From: CAYSGL01 sp964520985
GTDB lineage: Bacteria > Pseudomonadota > Alphaproteobacteria > Micavibrionales > Micavibrionaceae
Direction of reading: 5' to 3'
Assembly: GCA_964520985.1 (NCBI GenBank)
Contig: CAZFPB010000001.1
Coordinates: 1,364,001 to 1,428,000, forward strand
Length of the DNA stretch: 64,000 nucleotides
Position 1 is the first letter of the stretch. Every line of letters begins with the position of its first letter. The translations under genes and the position numbers were made by a program. Under the pieces are notes generated by a model. It was not told the origin of the DNA and searched no databases. It worked only from the letters and a program-made list of their open reading frames with translations. Below are positions 31,661-40,409 of the stretch, piece by piece.

Positions 31661-33490
31661 CTATTCTTCCATATAGGAGAGGCCGGAACGCGGATCGACA
31701 AGCCCGCTTAAAATAAGATCGACTAGACCTTCTTTGCGGGTATGAACGATAACACCGTCTTGCTTGGGCAACAGGTTGGTATTTTCCATCAAAGCTTCAT
31801 AGACACCGTTCCGCTGTCCCGGCCCCATCGTCAGCAGCATAGCATCAAGCAGCAAGGTACGACCGGAAATCCCTGTGCGGTTGCACAGATCGCACCCTGA
31901 ATGATTGTGCGTTTTAATATCCTCATCGCCCGTCAGGCCGAGCGCCGCCACATCGTGATCCGGCACAACATCTTTCAGTTTCGATTCATGGGCGCATCCC
32001 TGACAGAGCGTACGCACCAGACGCTGGTTCATGATGGCTCGAACTTGTTGCGCCAATGTATAGGTGGATGAGCGTTCGCGCTCTGCCGGCATTAATGAGC
32101 GCAACCGCTCGAATGTTTGCAAAGCGGTATCGGCGTGAACGGTCGAGATAACCGTGTGGCCCGATTCGGCGGCCCGCAAAGCCGTTTCAACCGTATCCGC
32201 ATCACGCATCTCCCCGATGATGATATAATCAGGATCGTGACGCATCGCGGCGCGGATCAGATCGGCGAAGGTTCCACCCTGCATGTTGGAGCGTACCTGC
32301 CATTGCGTGGCATAGCGCAGTTCATATTCGATTGGATCTTCAATAGTCAGCACGTGTTTACGGCGACGATCGATCTGCTGGACGCACGCATATAATGTTG
32401 TTGTTTTACCAGAACCCGTCGGGCCGGAGAGCAGGATCAAACCGCCACCGCCTTTAATTTCAGGCGAGAGAAGTTTAGCCAAATTGTCGCCGACATCTTC
32501 GTGGCGGCGAAAAAGCTCATCGAATCCTTTGAGCGCAGCACGGTCGAGTAGACGCAGTGTGATTTTTTCACCATCCTGCGCTTGCGGGCCGGCAGCCACA
32601 CGCACGTCGATCGAGCGGCCTTGCCACATAAAACCAAAGCGCCCGTCCTTCGGCGTGATACGATCCCCGAAGTTCAGACCAGAATCGCGTTTCAACAAAG
32701 TCGTTAAACGCGCCATACCATCAGCAGGCAGCAAATGCATCGGCATTAAATCGCCATCGATACGATATTTAATCCAGTTTGGCGCATCCGGGTTGTTGTC
32801 TTGAACGATGTGAATGTCCGATGCGCGCAGTTGCAGCGCTTCTGCCAGCATATCACGCTGAAACTGGTTGAGCAGCAAACCGTTATCGATATCTTCCAGC
32901 CACAAGGCCAATGTTTTTTCGCAGCGGTCAGCCGATAGATCGTGCACCGATCGCAACGTGTCCATCAGTTCCGCGCGGTCCCATAATTCCATTTCGACGC
33001 GGTCGACTTTTAATTTCGTGCGGCGAGCAGCAGAAATAAGTGCGTCGATCTGGCGCTCATTCAGTTCGTTGAGAGACGCGATGTAGAGAATACTGTCGCG
33101 CAGGCCGATCAGGTGAATGCTGAGAGGCAACCATGTCTGCACAGGCAACTGGGAGCGCAATTGGTCGCCTGTCGCACGATCACGAATCCCTTCTTCTTCA
33201 ATATCGGATTGTGAGGCGGCGCCCGCCATATCCATAAGCTGTTCGGTCGAACGGACAACCCCTTGTTCCATGAACATGGAGCGTTCTTTTTGAACCATGT
33301 CGAGATAGCGTTCACGGCCTTCTTTGGCGCGGATTTTGCGACGTTCAATCAAGCGACGACGCTCAATGTTATTGGGAGCGCCAATATTCACATTGCGGCG
33401 GTCCTCGCCTTTGCGTTGCTCGGCCGTAAGCGGCGCAGATGGTAAAATCTGGCCGTTTTCTGGTGCGTTGCTGATATCCTGATCGCTCAT
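31661..33490 (-). CDS. Type IV pilus/type II secretion assembly ATPase (PilB/GspE/PilQ family)
   Basis: Powers subunit assembly at the inner membrane by ATP hydrolysis. Seen: 609 residues. A charged N-terminal extension of about 110 residues (many Arg/Glu, ERRRLIERRK) precedes the N-terminal domain. The catalytic part has Walker A GPTGSGKTTT at about 356-365, the Asp box IEDPIEY, Walker B-like IIIGEMRD and the His box STVHAD. Two CxxC pairs (CQGC, CDLC) form the zinc-binding site typical of extension ATPases rather than retraction PilT. The gene sits between the ASH-domain gene and the platform gene. Confidence 0.92.
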   Translation of the reverse strand: MSDQDISNAPENGQILPSAPLTAEQRKGEDRRNVNIGAPNNIERRRLIERRKIRAKEGRERYLDMVQKERSMFMEQGVVRSTEQLMDMAGAASQSDIEEEGIRDRATGDQLRSQLPVQTWLPLSIHLIGLRDSILYIASLNELNERQIDALISAARRTKLKVDRVEMELWDRAELMDTLRSVHDLSADRCEKTLALWLEDIDNGLLLNQFQRDMLAEALQLRASDIHIVQDNNPDAPNWIKYRIDGDLMPMHLLPADGMARLTTLLKRDSGLNFGDRITPKDGRFGFMWQGRSIDVRVAAGPQAQDGEKITLRLLDRAALKGFDELFRRHEDVGDNLAKLLSPEIKGGGGLILLSGPTGSGKTTTLYACVQQIDRRRKHVLTIEDPIEYELRYATQWQVRSNMQGGTFADLIRAAMRHDPDYIIIGEMRDADTVETALRAAESGHTVISTVHADTALQTFERLRSLMPAERERSSTYTLAQQVRAIMNQRLVRTLCQGCAHESKLKDVVPDHDVAALGLTGDEDIKTHNHSGCDLCNRTGISGRTLLLDAMLLTMGPGQRNGVYEALMENTNLLPKQDGVIVHTRKEGLVDLILSGLVDPRSGLSYMEE

Positions 33491-33555
33491 AGACTTGGTA
33501 AACCCTGAAAATTTAAAAAACCTTCACGCAGGAACGGCAGAGCGCCGAGGGAAGA

Positions 33556-35202
33556 TTATGGTCCCGGATCGGCGGTGACGGCAGGTGAGGGAGCAGAAGA
33601 CCCAGTAGAACTCGTACTACCCGATTGTGTACTAGTAGAGTTAATGAAAGATAAAGAACGGTCAAAGAGCAACACAATGCTTTGCCCGTCGTGCATAAAT
33701 TGCACAGCGCCTTGCTTTACGGATACGAACCACGGCACACCGCCGATAACCGCATTTTCGCCATTAGATACAACGCGACTGCCGCCGGGGCCGGTAATAA
33801 TGGCGCGGTTAGCCGCCAGAGAAGAAATAGCGTATCCATCCAGCAGACCGCGGACGTCTTTCACTTTGTATTCAGACAAGTCAGCAGATCCAGAGCGCGA
33901 AGGGCTCGCGGGTTGACTGCCCTGTTCTCCATCCGCGCCTTCAACATCGGTCACGCTGAGGCGGGGAATATCATTGAAATCGTTCAGGTTAATAGCCTGC
34001 GAATCTTTGCTGACAGCTTGGGTGGCTGAGCCGCGGACAGGCAGCACTAGAATGCCGCGGGCCCCCGTATGCGTAACGGTTACGTCATCCAGAATATTGC
34101 CAGTACGAACGGGCGTCCATGTCAATGTCATTGGGCAGGCTTCGATCGGATTCAACACTCGGCCTTTAACGCAGCCCGTCGATTCAACGACCAGACCGTT
34201 CTCGCTATTAGAGAGACGAATATTGTTTAAAGTTAAAGGTGCATCGCCTGCGTTAACGAGGGACACAGTAATAGAAGAAGATTTTTCAATGCCATCGCCG
34301 AACGCTATTTCGCTTAATGAAGCTACCAGCAGACCTTTACCCGGCACCGCATCCGCAAAGACCGTCGCGGCTGCAGAACTGGTCGGTGTATACGTTCCTG
34401 TTAGAGGCACGCTCGCCATGCCAGTGGGACCGGTATGACTCACAAGCAGAGTGCCAGTCGCTGGCCCGATTTGTTGCGGCGTCCATGTCACCGATACAAC
34501 ACAAGCGCCGCCGCTTTTCAGTGTGCTGCACTCGCCGCTTATCGAGTAGCCAGACTGCGTGCTTGATTGAATTGTCATGCTCTTAACATCTATAGGCTCT
34601 GATGTGATGTTACGCAGCATAACCGACTTCACCTGGGAGCGGCTGGCGCTCAGTGTGCCGAAATCAAGTTCTTCGGGAAGTACTTCAATATCGCTGTTAC
34701 GCTGACCGGCATCATTGCCGCTTGCTTCAACGGTACCGCTGATTGAACTGGTCAGCAGACGGGCACGGCCATCATGACGCATCAGGATTTCAATGCGGAA
34801 ACGTCCCGATTGCAATCCTTTCACCGAGAAAGCGACGGCGCAGACGGCTTGCGGCGCAAGCGGCTCTCCAGCGCATTTGTTTTCAGCAATAGATGAAGAT
34901 ACGTTGGAAGATGGATAAAGACTGATTTCGCCAACATTGAGTGGCTTGATATCATCGTTGCGGAACAGCATGACCACTTGAGAAGACGATCCCAGCGCAA
35001 CACCGCCCGCATCAACTGTTGGTGAAACGGCGACCAGATCGCCCGTTGTGCCGCCGCCGGCTACAGCGGCGCCCGGATCATTGAAGGCTGATTGCGCCTG
35101 AGCGGACAAAGGCGACACCATGCACAAGAAACCGCCTAAAACTCCCAAGAGAGTGGCACGTTGAAGAATCTGAAGAGGTTTTGTGTATGGGATCATGATC
35201 AT
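33556..35202 (-). CDS. Exported protein: three ASH-like domains fused to a PilP-like domain
   Basis: Seen: 548 residues with a signal peptide (cleavage near AQAQS). Three immunoglobulin-like repeats at about 55-160, 170-270 and 295-395 share G-CAVAFSVKG / G-CVVSVTWTP / CPMTLTWTP strands and V-L-GT endings, the pattern of choice-of-anchor D/ASH domains. Each has a Cys pair. After a polar linker, residues about 445-520 (VKDVRGLLDGYAISSL..GPGGSRVV..GENAVIGGVPW) resemble the inner-membrane-to-secretin connector domain of PilP/GspC-type proteins. A Ser/Thr tail ends the protein. Known: PilP/GspC domains touch the secretin N-domains. Inferred: a periplasmic collar joining platform and secretin. Its place between secretin and ATPase matches R64 pilP. 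Confidence 0.65.
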   Translation of the reverse strand: MIMIPYTKPLQILQRATLLGVLGGFLCMVSPLSAQAQSAFNDPGAAVAGGGTTGDLVAVSPTVDAGGVALGSSSQVVMLFRNDDIKPLNVGEISLYPSSNVSSSIAENKCAGEPLAPQAVCAVAFSVKGLQSGRFRIEILMRHDGRARLLTSSISGTVEASGNDAGQRNSDIEVLPEELDFGTLSASRSQVKSVMLRNITSEPIDVKSMTIQSSTQSGYSISGECSTLKSGGACVVSVTWTPQQIGPATGTLLVSHTGPTGMASVPLTGTYTPTSSAAATVFADAVPGKGLLVASLSEIAFGDGIEKSSSITVSLVNAGDAPLTLNNIRLSNSENGLVVESTGCVKGRVLNPIEACPMTLTWTPVRTGNILDDVTVTHTGARGILVLPVRGSATQAVSKDSQAINLNDFNDIPRLSVTDVEGADGEQGSQPASPSRSGSADLSEYKVKDVRGLLDGYAISSLAANRAIITGPGGSRVVSNGENAVIGGVPWFVSVKQGAVQFMHDGQSIVLLFDRSLSFINSTSTQSGSTSSTGSSAPSPAVTADPGP

Positions 35203-35237
35203 GAGTAAGTCTGCATCATTTCGGATTGTACCATGTA

Positions 35238-37196
35238 TTATCGTTTAGGGCTGTAATAATCATAGGTTTCATAAGGAGATACATAGTCGCTATTCCTTGC
35301 CTCGGGCGCCGTAACGGAAGGCGTAATAGCCGACCCTCTGGCCGGGCTTGGCACATAAGGGGACGGCGCTGTTAGTGGACTAACTTCAACAGAAGAAGAC
35401 TCACTAGGCGAATAGGTACTGGCGCGGGAACCGATGGCCGATGGCTTATAAGCAGCCGGCGCAGGTGACGCGGGTTGCGAAAAGGCTGGTGGTGATAAAG
35501 GCTGCATTTCGACCGGTTGAACGGGCGCATCCAGTGCGGATGGGGCGAGCGGTAGCGGCGTCGATGGCGGCGTTGCTTCCTGATAACTGCTCGTTTCTGG
35601 ACGGGATGACGTGTAAGATGGCGCTACATCAGCAGATGGGGCGACAGGCGAAATCTGGGCGGCCAGAGGGCCGGCTTTTTTCTGCGCATATTCAGTGTAA
35701 CGCAAATCGCCCGGGTCGGTGTAGACGATAACGCGGGGACGCAGCATGATAACCAGTTCCAAGTTTTGACTTTGCGCTGTGCGACTTTGCGGAACAATCG
35801 GCTCCATGAAGCCCAGGCCTTCTTTGTCGAAATTATCACGCTCCCGCACGAGACCGCCGATCAGGACGGAATCACCCGGACGCACGCGGATCTGCGTTTC
35901 CAATTCACGTTCAGTAGTCTGCGGCAGCTGAATCCGGGTTGTCTCGGAATCTTCGCCTGAACCCGTTACCGAGAAGTCATCAATCGACAGAACGTCCGTA
36001 ATTTCGATGTTTACGCTAGTATAGACGGTCGCTTTATCCCAAGCACTGCCGATAGTCAGGGTAAAACCTGAATCAACCGTGTCGGTGGTAACCGAAGTCG
36101 AGGATTGTGTATCGCTCAGTGTTGTACTGATTTCAGACACATAGTTCTGTGTATCAGCGACGCGCATTTGGGCAGAAGCGCCCGAGAGAACCGTGATCTG
36201 TGGCTGCGAAATTGTCTTAACCGCCCCGAACTGCGAGAGGAAGTTCAAGAAGTCAGTTGGCGTCACATTACCGGTTGTTGGCAAACCAATGCTGATCGGG
36301 TTGGTGAAATCCCCGCCGACTGCGCCATTGACCGCGCCGCTAATCGTATATTTACCAATAGAATCGAGAGCGCTCCAATCAACCCCGGCAGAGTTACCAG
36401 CCGTTAGCTGCACTTCCCAGATATAGGTTTCATAAACGATCATGGCCGTATTCGCGCGCAAACGCTGGAAGTAGCGGTCCGCAAGAGCGGCGGTCCGCTG
36501 TGTCGCCGTGTAAACGACTGTGCGGTTAGCCGTATCAACGATTGGGGACTGGCTAAGAATTGCCGACAAGCCGGTTGACACGCTGGCTAGATAATCGTTG
36601 GTATCGCCACCCGCTCCACCACTGGAAGACGAAGAAGAGCTGTCTGAATCGCTACTGCTGCTTGAACCTTCGCTAGATGCGGCGGCGGCACCGATTGGTG
36701 GCAGCGTTACAGTAAATGTTTGTGTTTCTTTGACAATAAGCGTGCCATCTTCCAGCGAGCAGTAAAGGTTAGCCAGTGAGCAGACGCGGCGCACAACTTG
36801 ACTGAGTTCGCCAGATAGATTGGTTACCGTAATACGGCGCTCCATCGCAGCGTTTGTTTCAAACGCCAAGCCGATGTCATATTCAGCAAGAATAAGTTGC
36901 AACGCGCCCGCCAGCGTTTCATTGCGCAGCTCGAATGGACCTACCATTTCGTAGGGAAGCGGATCATCTTGCGAAATTTCGGGCACGAGTACGTCATCAC
37001 CCAGCGGCAAGTACATCACGCTATCAGGATGTTCATTCACAGCTTTGACTCGCTGCTTGGCAGAAACGGGCGTGGGGACGTCAGGTGTGCGAGCCGACGG
37101 CACATCCACCATGGCGCAAGATCCGAGAATGGTCCCAAGGGACAAAACACCAGCCAGAAGGGCGATTTTAAAAGGAGAGAGTGATGTAAAACGCAT
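35238..37196 (-). CDS. Secretin lipoprotein, PilN/BfpB-like
   Basis: Forms the outer-membrane channel for the filament. Seen: 652 residues. The lipoprotein signal ends LGSC with Cys27 as the lipidated residue. An STN-type N-domain lies at about 85-170 (LAGALQLILAEYDIGLAFE). A run rich in Ser, Asp and Gly at about 175-200 links it to a second N-domain, and the secretin beta-barrel domain follows at about 280-490 (VKTISQPQITVLSGASAQMRV, RPGDSVLIGGLVRE, LVIMLRPRVI). A Pro/Ser-rich tail of about 150 residues follows, far longer than usual. Lipoprotein secretins are typical of type IVb pili (PilN, BfpB, TcpC). It starts 6 bases after the receiver gene. Confidence 0.88.
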   Translation of the reverse strand: MRFTSLSPFKIALLAGVLSLGTILGSCAMVDVPSARTPDVPTPVSAKQRVKAVNEHPDSVMYLPLGDDVLVPEISQDDPLPYEMVGPFELRNETLAGALQLILAEYDIGLAFETNAAMERRITVTNLSGELSQVVRRVCSLANLYCSLEDGTLIVKETQTFTVTLPPIGAAAASSEGSSSSSDSDSSSSSSSGGAGGDTNDYLASVSTGLSAILSQSPIVDTANRTVVYTATQRTAALADRYFQRLRANTAMIVYETYIWEVQLTAGNSAGVDWSALDSIGKYTISGAVNGAVGGDFTNPISIGLPTTGNVTPTDFLNFLSQFGAVKTISQPQITVLSGASAQMRVADTQNYVSEISTTLSDTQSSTSVTTDTVDSGFTLTIGSAWDKATVYTSVNIEITDVLSIDDFSVTGSGEDSETTRIQLPQTTERELETQIRVRPGDSVLIGGLVRERDNFDKEGLGFMEPIVPQSRTAQSQNLELVIMLRPRVIVYTDPGDLRYTEYAQKKAGPLAAQISPVAPSADVAPSYTSSRPETSSYQEATPPSTPLPLAPSALDAPVQPVEMQPLSPPAFSQPASPAPAAYKPSAIGSRASTYSPSESSSVEVSPLTAPSPYVPSPARGSAITPSVTAPEARNSDYVSPYETYDYYSPKR

Positions 37197-37202
37197 ATGC
37201 CC

Positions 37203-37601
37203 CTAGGCCCCTCTGCGGTAAGCTTGAATAGTTTTTTCAACCGTCTTCATCAAACGATCTTTCTGAACGGGTTTTATCAGCACAGCGGATACCCCCCACT
37301 TATTGGCCTGCTCGAGAAGATCGGGGTTACTGTCCCCGGTTACCAGCACGACCGGAATTGTAACATCTAATCCGCGGATCGTCCTAATAAATTCAAAACC
37401 ATCCATAGGTTCCATCCGCACATCGACAATCGCCAATCCAAAATCATGGTCTTCCAGCATGGACAGCGCTTCATCGCCGTCCGTTGCTTCCATGACACTG
37501 TATCCGCCATCCGTTAAGAATTTGGTAAGCTGCATGCGCACAAAGGCATTATCCTCTGCCACGAGAATCATATCGTTGTTGGATGTCGTCTGAGTATTCA
37601 T
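37203..37601 (-). CDS. Stand-alone response-regulator receiver domain
   Basis: Seen: 132 residues from ATG 37601, chosen because the receiver then begins near residue 11; a longer in-frame reading from TTG 37682 adds residues with no family likeness. Acidic pocket E16 and D17, acceptor D60 (AIVDVRMEPMDG), the switch Thr in LVTGD and the KPV lysine are present. There is no output domain. It is the first gene of the pilus-like operon and precedes the secretin gene by 6 bases, so a phosphorylation signal probably acts on the machine by protein contact. The cognate kinase is unknown. Confidence 0.85.
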   Translation of the reverse strand: MNTQTTSNNDMILVAEDNAFVRMQLTKFLTDGGYSVMEATDGDEALSMLEDHDFGLAIVDVRMEPMDGFEFIRTIRGLDVTIPVVLVTGDSNPDLLEQANKWGVSAVLIKPVQKDRLMKTVEKTIQAYRRGA

Positions 37602-37720
37602 GAAAAAAGAAAAGAACCGAAGGAAGGCGTTGGAAAAAGAATCACTTTGATTTACCGTAAAGGAACGCGGCTTATCGTGCAATCCGTAACAACCCTCTTC
37701 GGAAACGAAACAATCTTGTC

Positions 37721-38245
37721 ATGACGCTTTACCTGCTCGCCGGAATTCTGATCGCCGCACTCTTGCTGCTTGTCATACTAGCACTTATTGATCTGCGCGT
37801 CCGGCTCCTGCCGAATATTTATGTATTTCCCTTTGCGGCCTTGGGCATTGTATTTCATGCCGTGAGTCAATTCGACATAATTACTGTGACTGATATGCTT
37901 CTGGGCGGCGCTGCAGGGTATGGATTGCTGTGGGTGATCCGGTTTGCTGCCAACTATCATTACAAACAGGATTCATTAGGATTAGGTGATGTAAAGCTGC
38001 TGGGGGCGGCCGGATTATGGCTTGGACTGGAAGGTGTTCTGTTTGCTCTCACAGTGGGCGCCTTCGCCGGCGTTCTGCATGGTGTTGGTTACGCGGTACG
38101 CCGCGCCCTTGCTGAAAAAACCCGTCCGAACTTTCATCGTCTGATGATTCCGGCCGGACCGGGATTTATTATCGGCATCGTCGCCGTTGGCGGCTGGAAG
38201 TTTTATCCCTACTTCGCGGAGTGGTTCTATGGCTTTGGCGCTTGA
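37721..38245 (+). CDS. Minimal prepilin peptidase (A24 family)
   Basis: Cleaves the leader of prepilins at the inner membrane. Seen: 174 residues with about six membrane segments. The two catalytic aspartates are D24 (LALIDLRVRLLPN) and D90 in the GxGD motif GLGDVKLLG. The N-terminal cysteine-rich methyltransferase domain of PilD is absent, as in PilU of R64 and CpaA/TadV. The gene is divergent from the pilus-like operon, with 119 bases between starts, and is the natural processing enzyme for its three prepilin-like proteins. The 3' end overlaps the CoA-transferase gene by 17 bases. Confidence 0.9.
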   Translation: MTLYLLAGILIAALLLLVILALIDLRVRLLPNIYVFPFAALGIVFHAVSQFDIITVTDMLLGGAAGYGLLWVIRFAANYHYKQDSLGLGDVKLLGAAGLWLGLEGVLFALTVGAFAGVLHGVGYAVRRALAEKTRPNFHRLMIPAGPGFIIGIVAVGGWKFYPYFAEWFYGFGA

Positions 38246-39413
38246 AGGATTAAAAGTCCTTGATCTCAGCCGGGTATTGGCCGGGCCCATTGCCACACAA
38301 ATTCTGGGAGACTTGGGTGCGGAAATCATCAAGATCGAGCGTCCGGGTGGCGGTGACGATACGCGCCAATGGGGTCCGCCTTTTTTAGAGGGCACGACCG
38401 AGAGCGCTTATTATCTTAGCGCCAACCGTAACAAGAAATCCCTCAGCCTTGATATTTCAACCGCACAAGGTCAGGCTGTTATCCATCAATTGTTGCAGCA
38501 TACAGATGTACTGATTGAAAATTTCAAAGTCGGCTCCCTAAAAAAATTCGGTCTTGATTATGACAGCATAAAAGAGCGATATCCCCACCTTGTCTACTGC
38601 TCCATCACCGGCTTTGGCCAGACGGGACCACTGGCGAATGAGCCAGGCTATGATTTTATTGCGCAGGCTATGGGCGGATTGATGGCATCAACGGGTATAG
38701 CCGATGGCGAACCCATGAAAGCCGGAGTCGCGGTCACCGATGTGATGAGCGGTCTTTATGCGGTGATTGGTATTCTGGCGGCGTTGCAATCGGGCAAGGG
38801 GCAGCATGTCGATATTGCCCTGTTGAGTGTCACTCTGGCCGCCATGACCAATCTTTCGCAATATTACCTGACCAGCGGCGCCCCAGCGAAACGCTACGGC
38901 AACGCCCATTCCACTATCGTGCCTTATCAATGTTTCAAGGCGCGCGATGGCTATATCGTAATAGCCGTCGGCAATGACGGGCAGTTTCGCCGTTTTGCAG
39001 CATCCCTGACAAACCCACAGTGGGCGGATGATGCGTTATTCTCTACCAATACAGCGCGCGTTGCCAATAGAGAGACTTTGGTGCCCCTGATTGAAGAAGC
39101 TTTGTTGCACAAGACAGTAGCGGAGTGGGTGGCCATTTTTCGCGATCAGGATGTGCCCGCCGGCCCCGTCAACACTATGGATCAGGCCTTTGCGCAGGAA
39201 CAGGTCACGGCGCAGGACATGCGCATCTCCTTGCCCCATGCCGGGGCAAGCAGATCGATTGATCTGGTTGGCAGCCCGCTGAAGCTCTCGGAAACTCCGG
39301 TGTCCTATCGTACCGCTCCGCCTACGCTGGGCGAACACACGGAGGAGATTTTAATCGCGCTCGGCTATGAGCCGGGTCAGATCGAAACCTTAAAAGCCGC
39401 CCATATTATCTAG
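38229..39413 (+). CDS. Class III CoA-transferase (CaiB/BaiF family)
   Basis: Moves CoA between carboxylic acids through an aspartyl-CoA thioester. Seen: 394 residues. The conserved LEGLKVLDLSRVLAGP opening, GAEIIKIERP, NRNKKSLSLD and NEPGYDFIAQAMGG with the catalytic Asp are present, and the C-terminal part has DVPAGPVNTMDQAF. The substrate cannot be read from sequence (formyl, succinyl, carnitine or a methyl-branched acid are known in the family). ATG 38229 is chosen since GGAG lies 7 bases upstream inside the peptidase gene. It is coupled to the prepilin peptidase gene by overlap, though the functions look unrelated. Confidence 0.9.
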   Translation: MALALEGLKVLDLSRVLAGPIATQILGDLGAEIIKIERPGGGDDTRQWGPPFLEGTTESAYYLSANRNKKSLSLDISTAQGQAVIHQLLQHTDVLIENFKVGSLKKFGLDYDSIKERYPHLVYCSITGFGQTGPLANEPGYDFIAQAMGGLMASTGIADGEPMKAGVAVTDVMSGLYAVIGILAALQSGKGQHVDIALLSVTLAAMTNLSQYYLTSGAPAKRYGNAHSTIVPYQCFKARDGYIVIAVGNDGQFRRFAASLTNPQWADDALFSTNTARVANRETLVPLIEEALLHKTVAEWVAIFRDQDVPAGPVNTMDQAFAQEQVTAQDMRISLPHAGASRSIDLVGSPLKLSETPVSYRTAPPTLGEHTEEILIALGYEPGQIETLKAAHII

Positions 39414-39417
39414 GCTC

Positions 39418-39447
39418 TTGCATCGCCCCAAACCCCGCGCCTATAGT
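39418..39447 (+). promoter_or_regulatory. Candidate promoter at the pyrB start
   Basis: TTGCAT (39418-39423), an 18-base spacer and TATAGT (39442-39447) precede the pyrB ATG at 39455 by only 7 bases. Transcription would begin at or next to the start codon, so the mRNA may be leaderless. No Shine-Dalgarno is present. Confidence 0.4.
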
Positions 39448-39454
39448 CTTACTG

Positions 39455-40408
39455 ATGATTTTTTCACCCAAAAACACCCATGCGCCTTTCGCCCCGAACC
39501 ATTTGCTGGGCATTAGTGATTTATCCAAAGACGACATTCTAGGCCTGCTGGACCGCGCGGATGATTACGCGAACCGCCTGCTGAAAGGCAATTTCCAGTC
39601 GGATTTGCTTCGCGGGAAAGTCATACTGACATTGTTTTTTGAGGATTCTACCCGCACCCGCACTTCGTTCGAACTCGCCGCCAAACGCCTTGGTGCGGAG
39701 GTCATCCACTGGGATGCCAAATCCAGCTCGCTCAGCAAGGGCGAAACGTTTCTCGATACAATCCAGACGCTTGGCGCCATGAAACCCGATACGATTATTG
39801 TGCGCCATAGCGAATACGGTGCGCCGGTGACCATTTCCGCGCTAGTCGATTGCCCGGTGATCAATGCGGGCGACAGCTGGCGCGAACATCCGACGCAAGC
39901 GCTACTTGATGCCCTCACGATCCGCCGCCATTTTGGCACGCTGGACGGATTGCGCGTTGCTATCTGCGGCGATATCGCACACAGCCGTGTCGCCTCTTCC
40001 AATATGATTTTGCTGCGCACCCTTGGTGTCGAGGTGCGTACCGTGGCGCCCCCTGCCCTGAAACCCCAGAAATTTCCGGCAGAAGGAATCACTGCTTTCG
40101 ACACAATGAAAGAAGGGCTTGAGGGCTGTGATGTCGTGATGATGCTGCGCAATCAAAAGGAACGCATGCAGAGCGGACTAATTGAGTCTGATGATTCGTT
40201 CTTTGCACAATATGGTCTGACACATGACACACTGGCCTATGCCAAGCCAACGGCCATGGTCATGCATCCTGGCCCTATGAATCGCGGCGTTGAAATCGCT
40301 GGCGAGCTAGCCGATGATGCTAAACGCAGTCTAATTTTGAAGCAGGTTCAGAATGGCGTGCCCACACGTATGGCCGTCATGGACTTGCTGTTAACAGGGA
40401 AAGCGTAA
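39455..40408 (+). CDS. pyrB: Aspartate carbamoyltransferase catalytic subunit
   Basis: Joins carbamoyl phosphate and aspartate, the first committed step of pyrimidine synthesis. Seen: 317 residues. Carbamoyl-phosphate site FEDSTRTRTSFE, a second-domain GDIAHSRVASSN, HPTQALLDALT and HPGPMNRGVE are all intact. No regulatory subunit pyrI is present. The gene after it is plsY, 1 base downstream; the dihydroorotase gene often found between them in alphaproteobacteria is missing. Confidence 0.98.
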   Translation: MIFSPKNTHAPFAPNHLLGISDLSKDDILGLLDRADDYANRLLKGNFQSDLLRGKVILTLFFEDSTRTRTSFELAAKRLGAEVIHWDAKSSSLSKGETFLDTIQTLGAMKPDTIIVRHSEYGAPVTISALVDCPVINAGDSWREHPTQALLDALTIRRHFGTLDGLRVAICGDIAHSRVASSNMILLRTLGVEVRTVAPPALKPQKFPAEGITAFDTMKEGLEGCDVVMMLRNQKERMQSGLIESDDSFFAQYGLTHDTLAYAKPTAMVMHPGPMNRGVEIAGELADDAKRSLILKQVQNGVPTRMAVMDLLLTGKA

Positions 40409-40409
40409 G

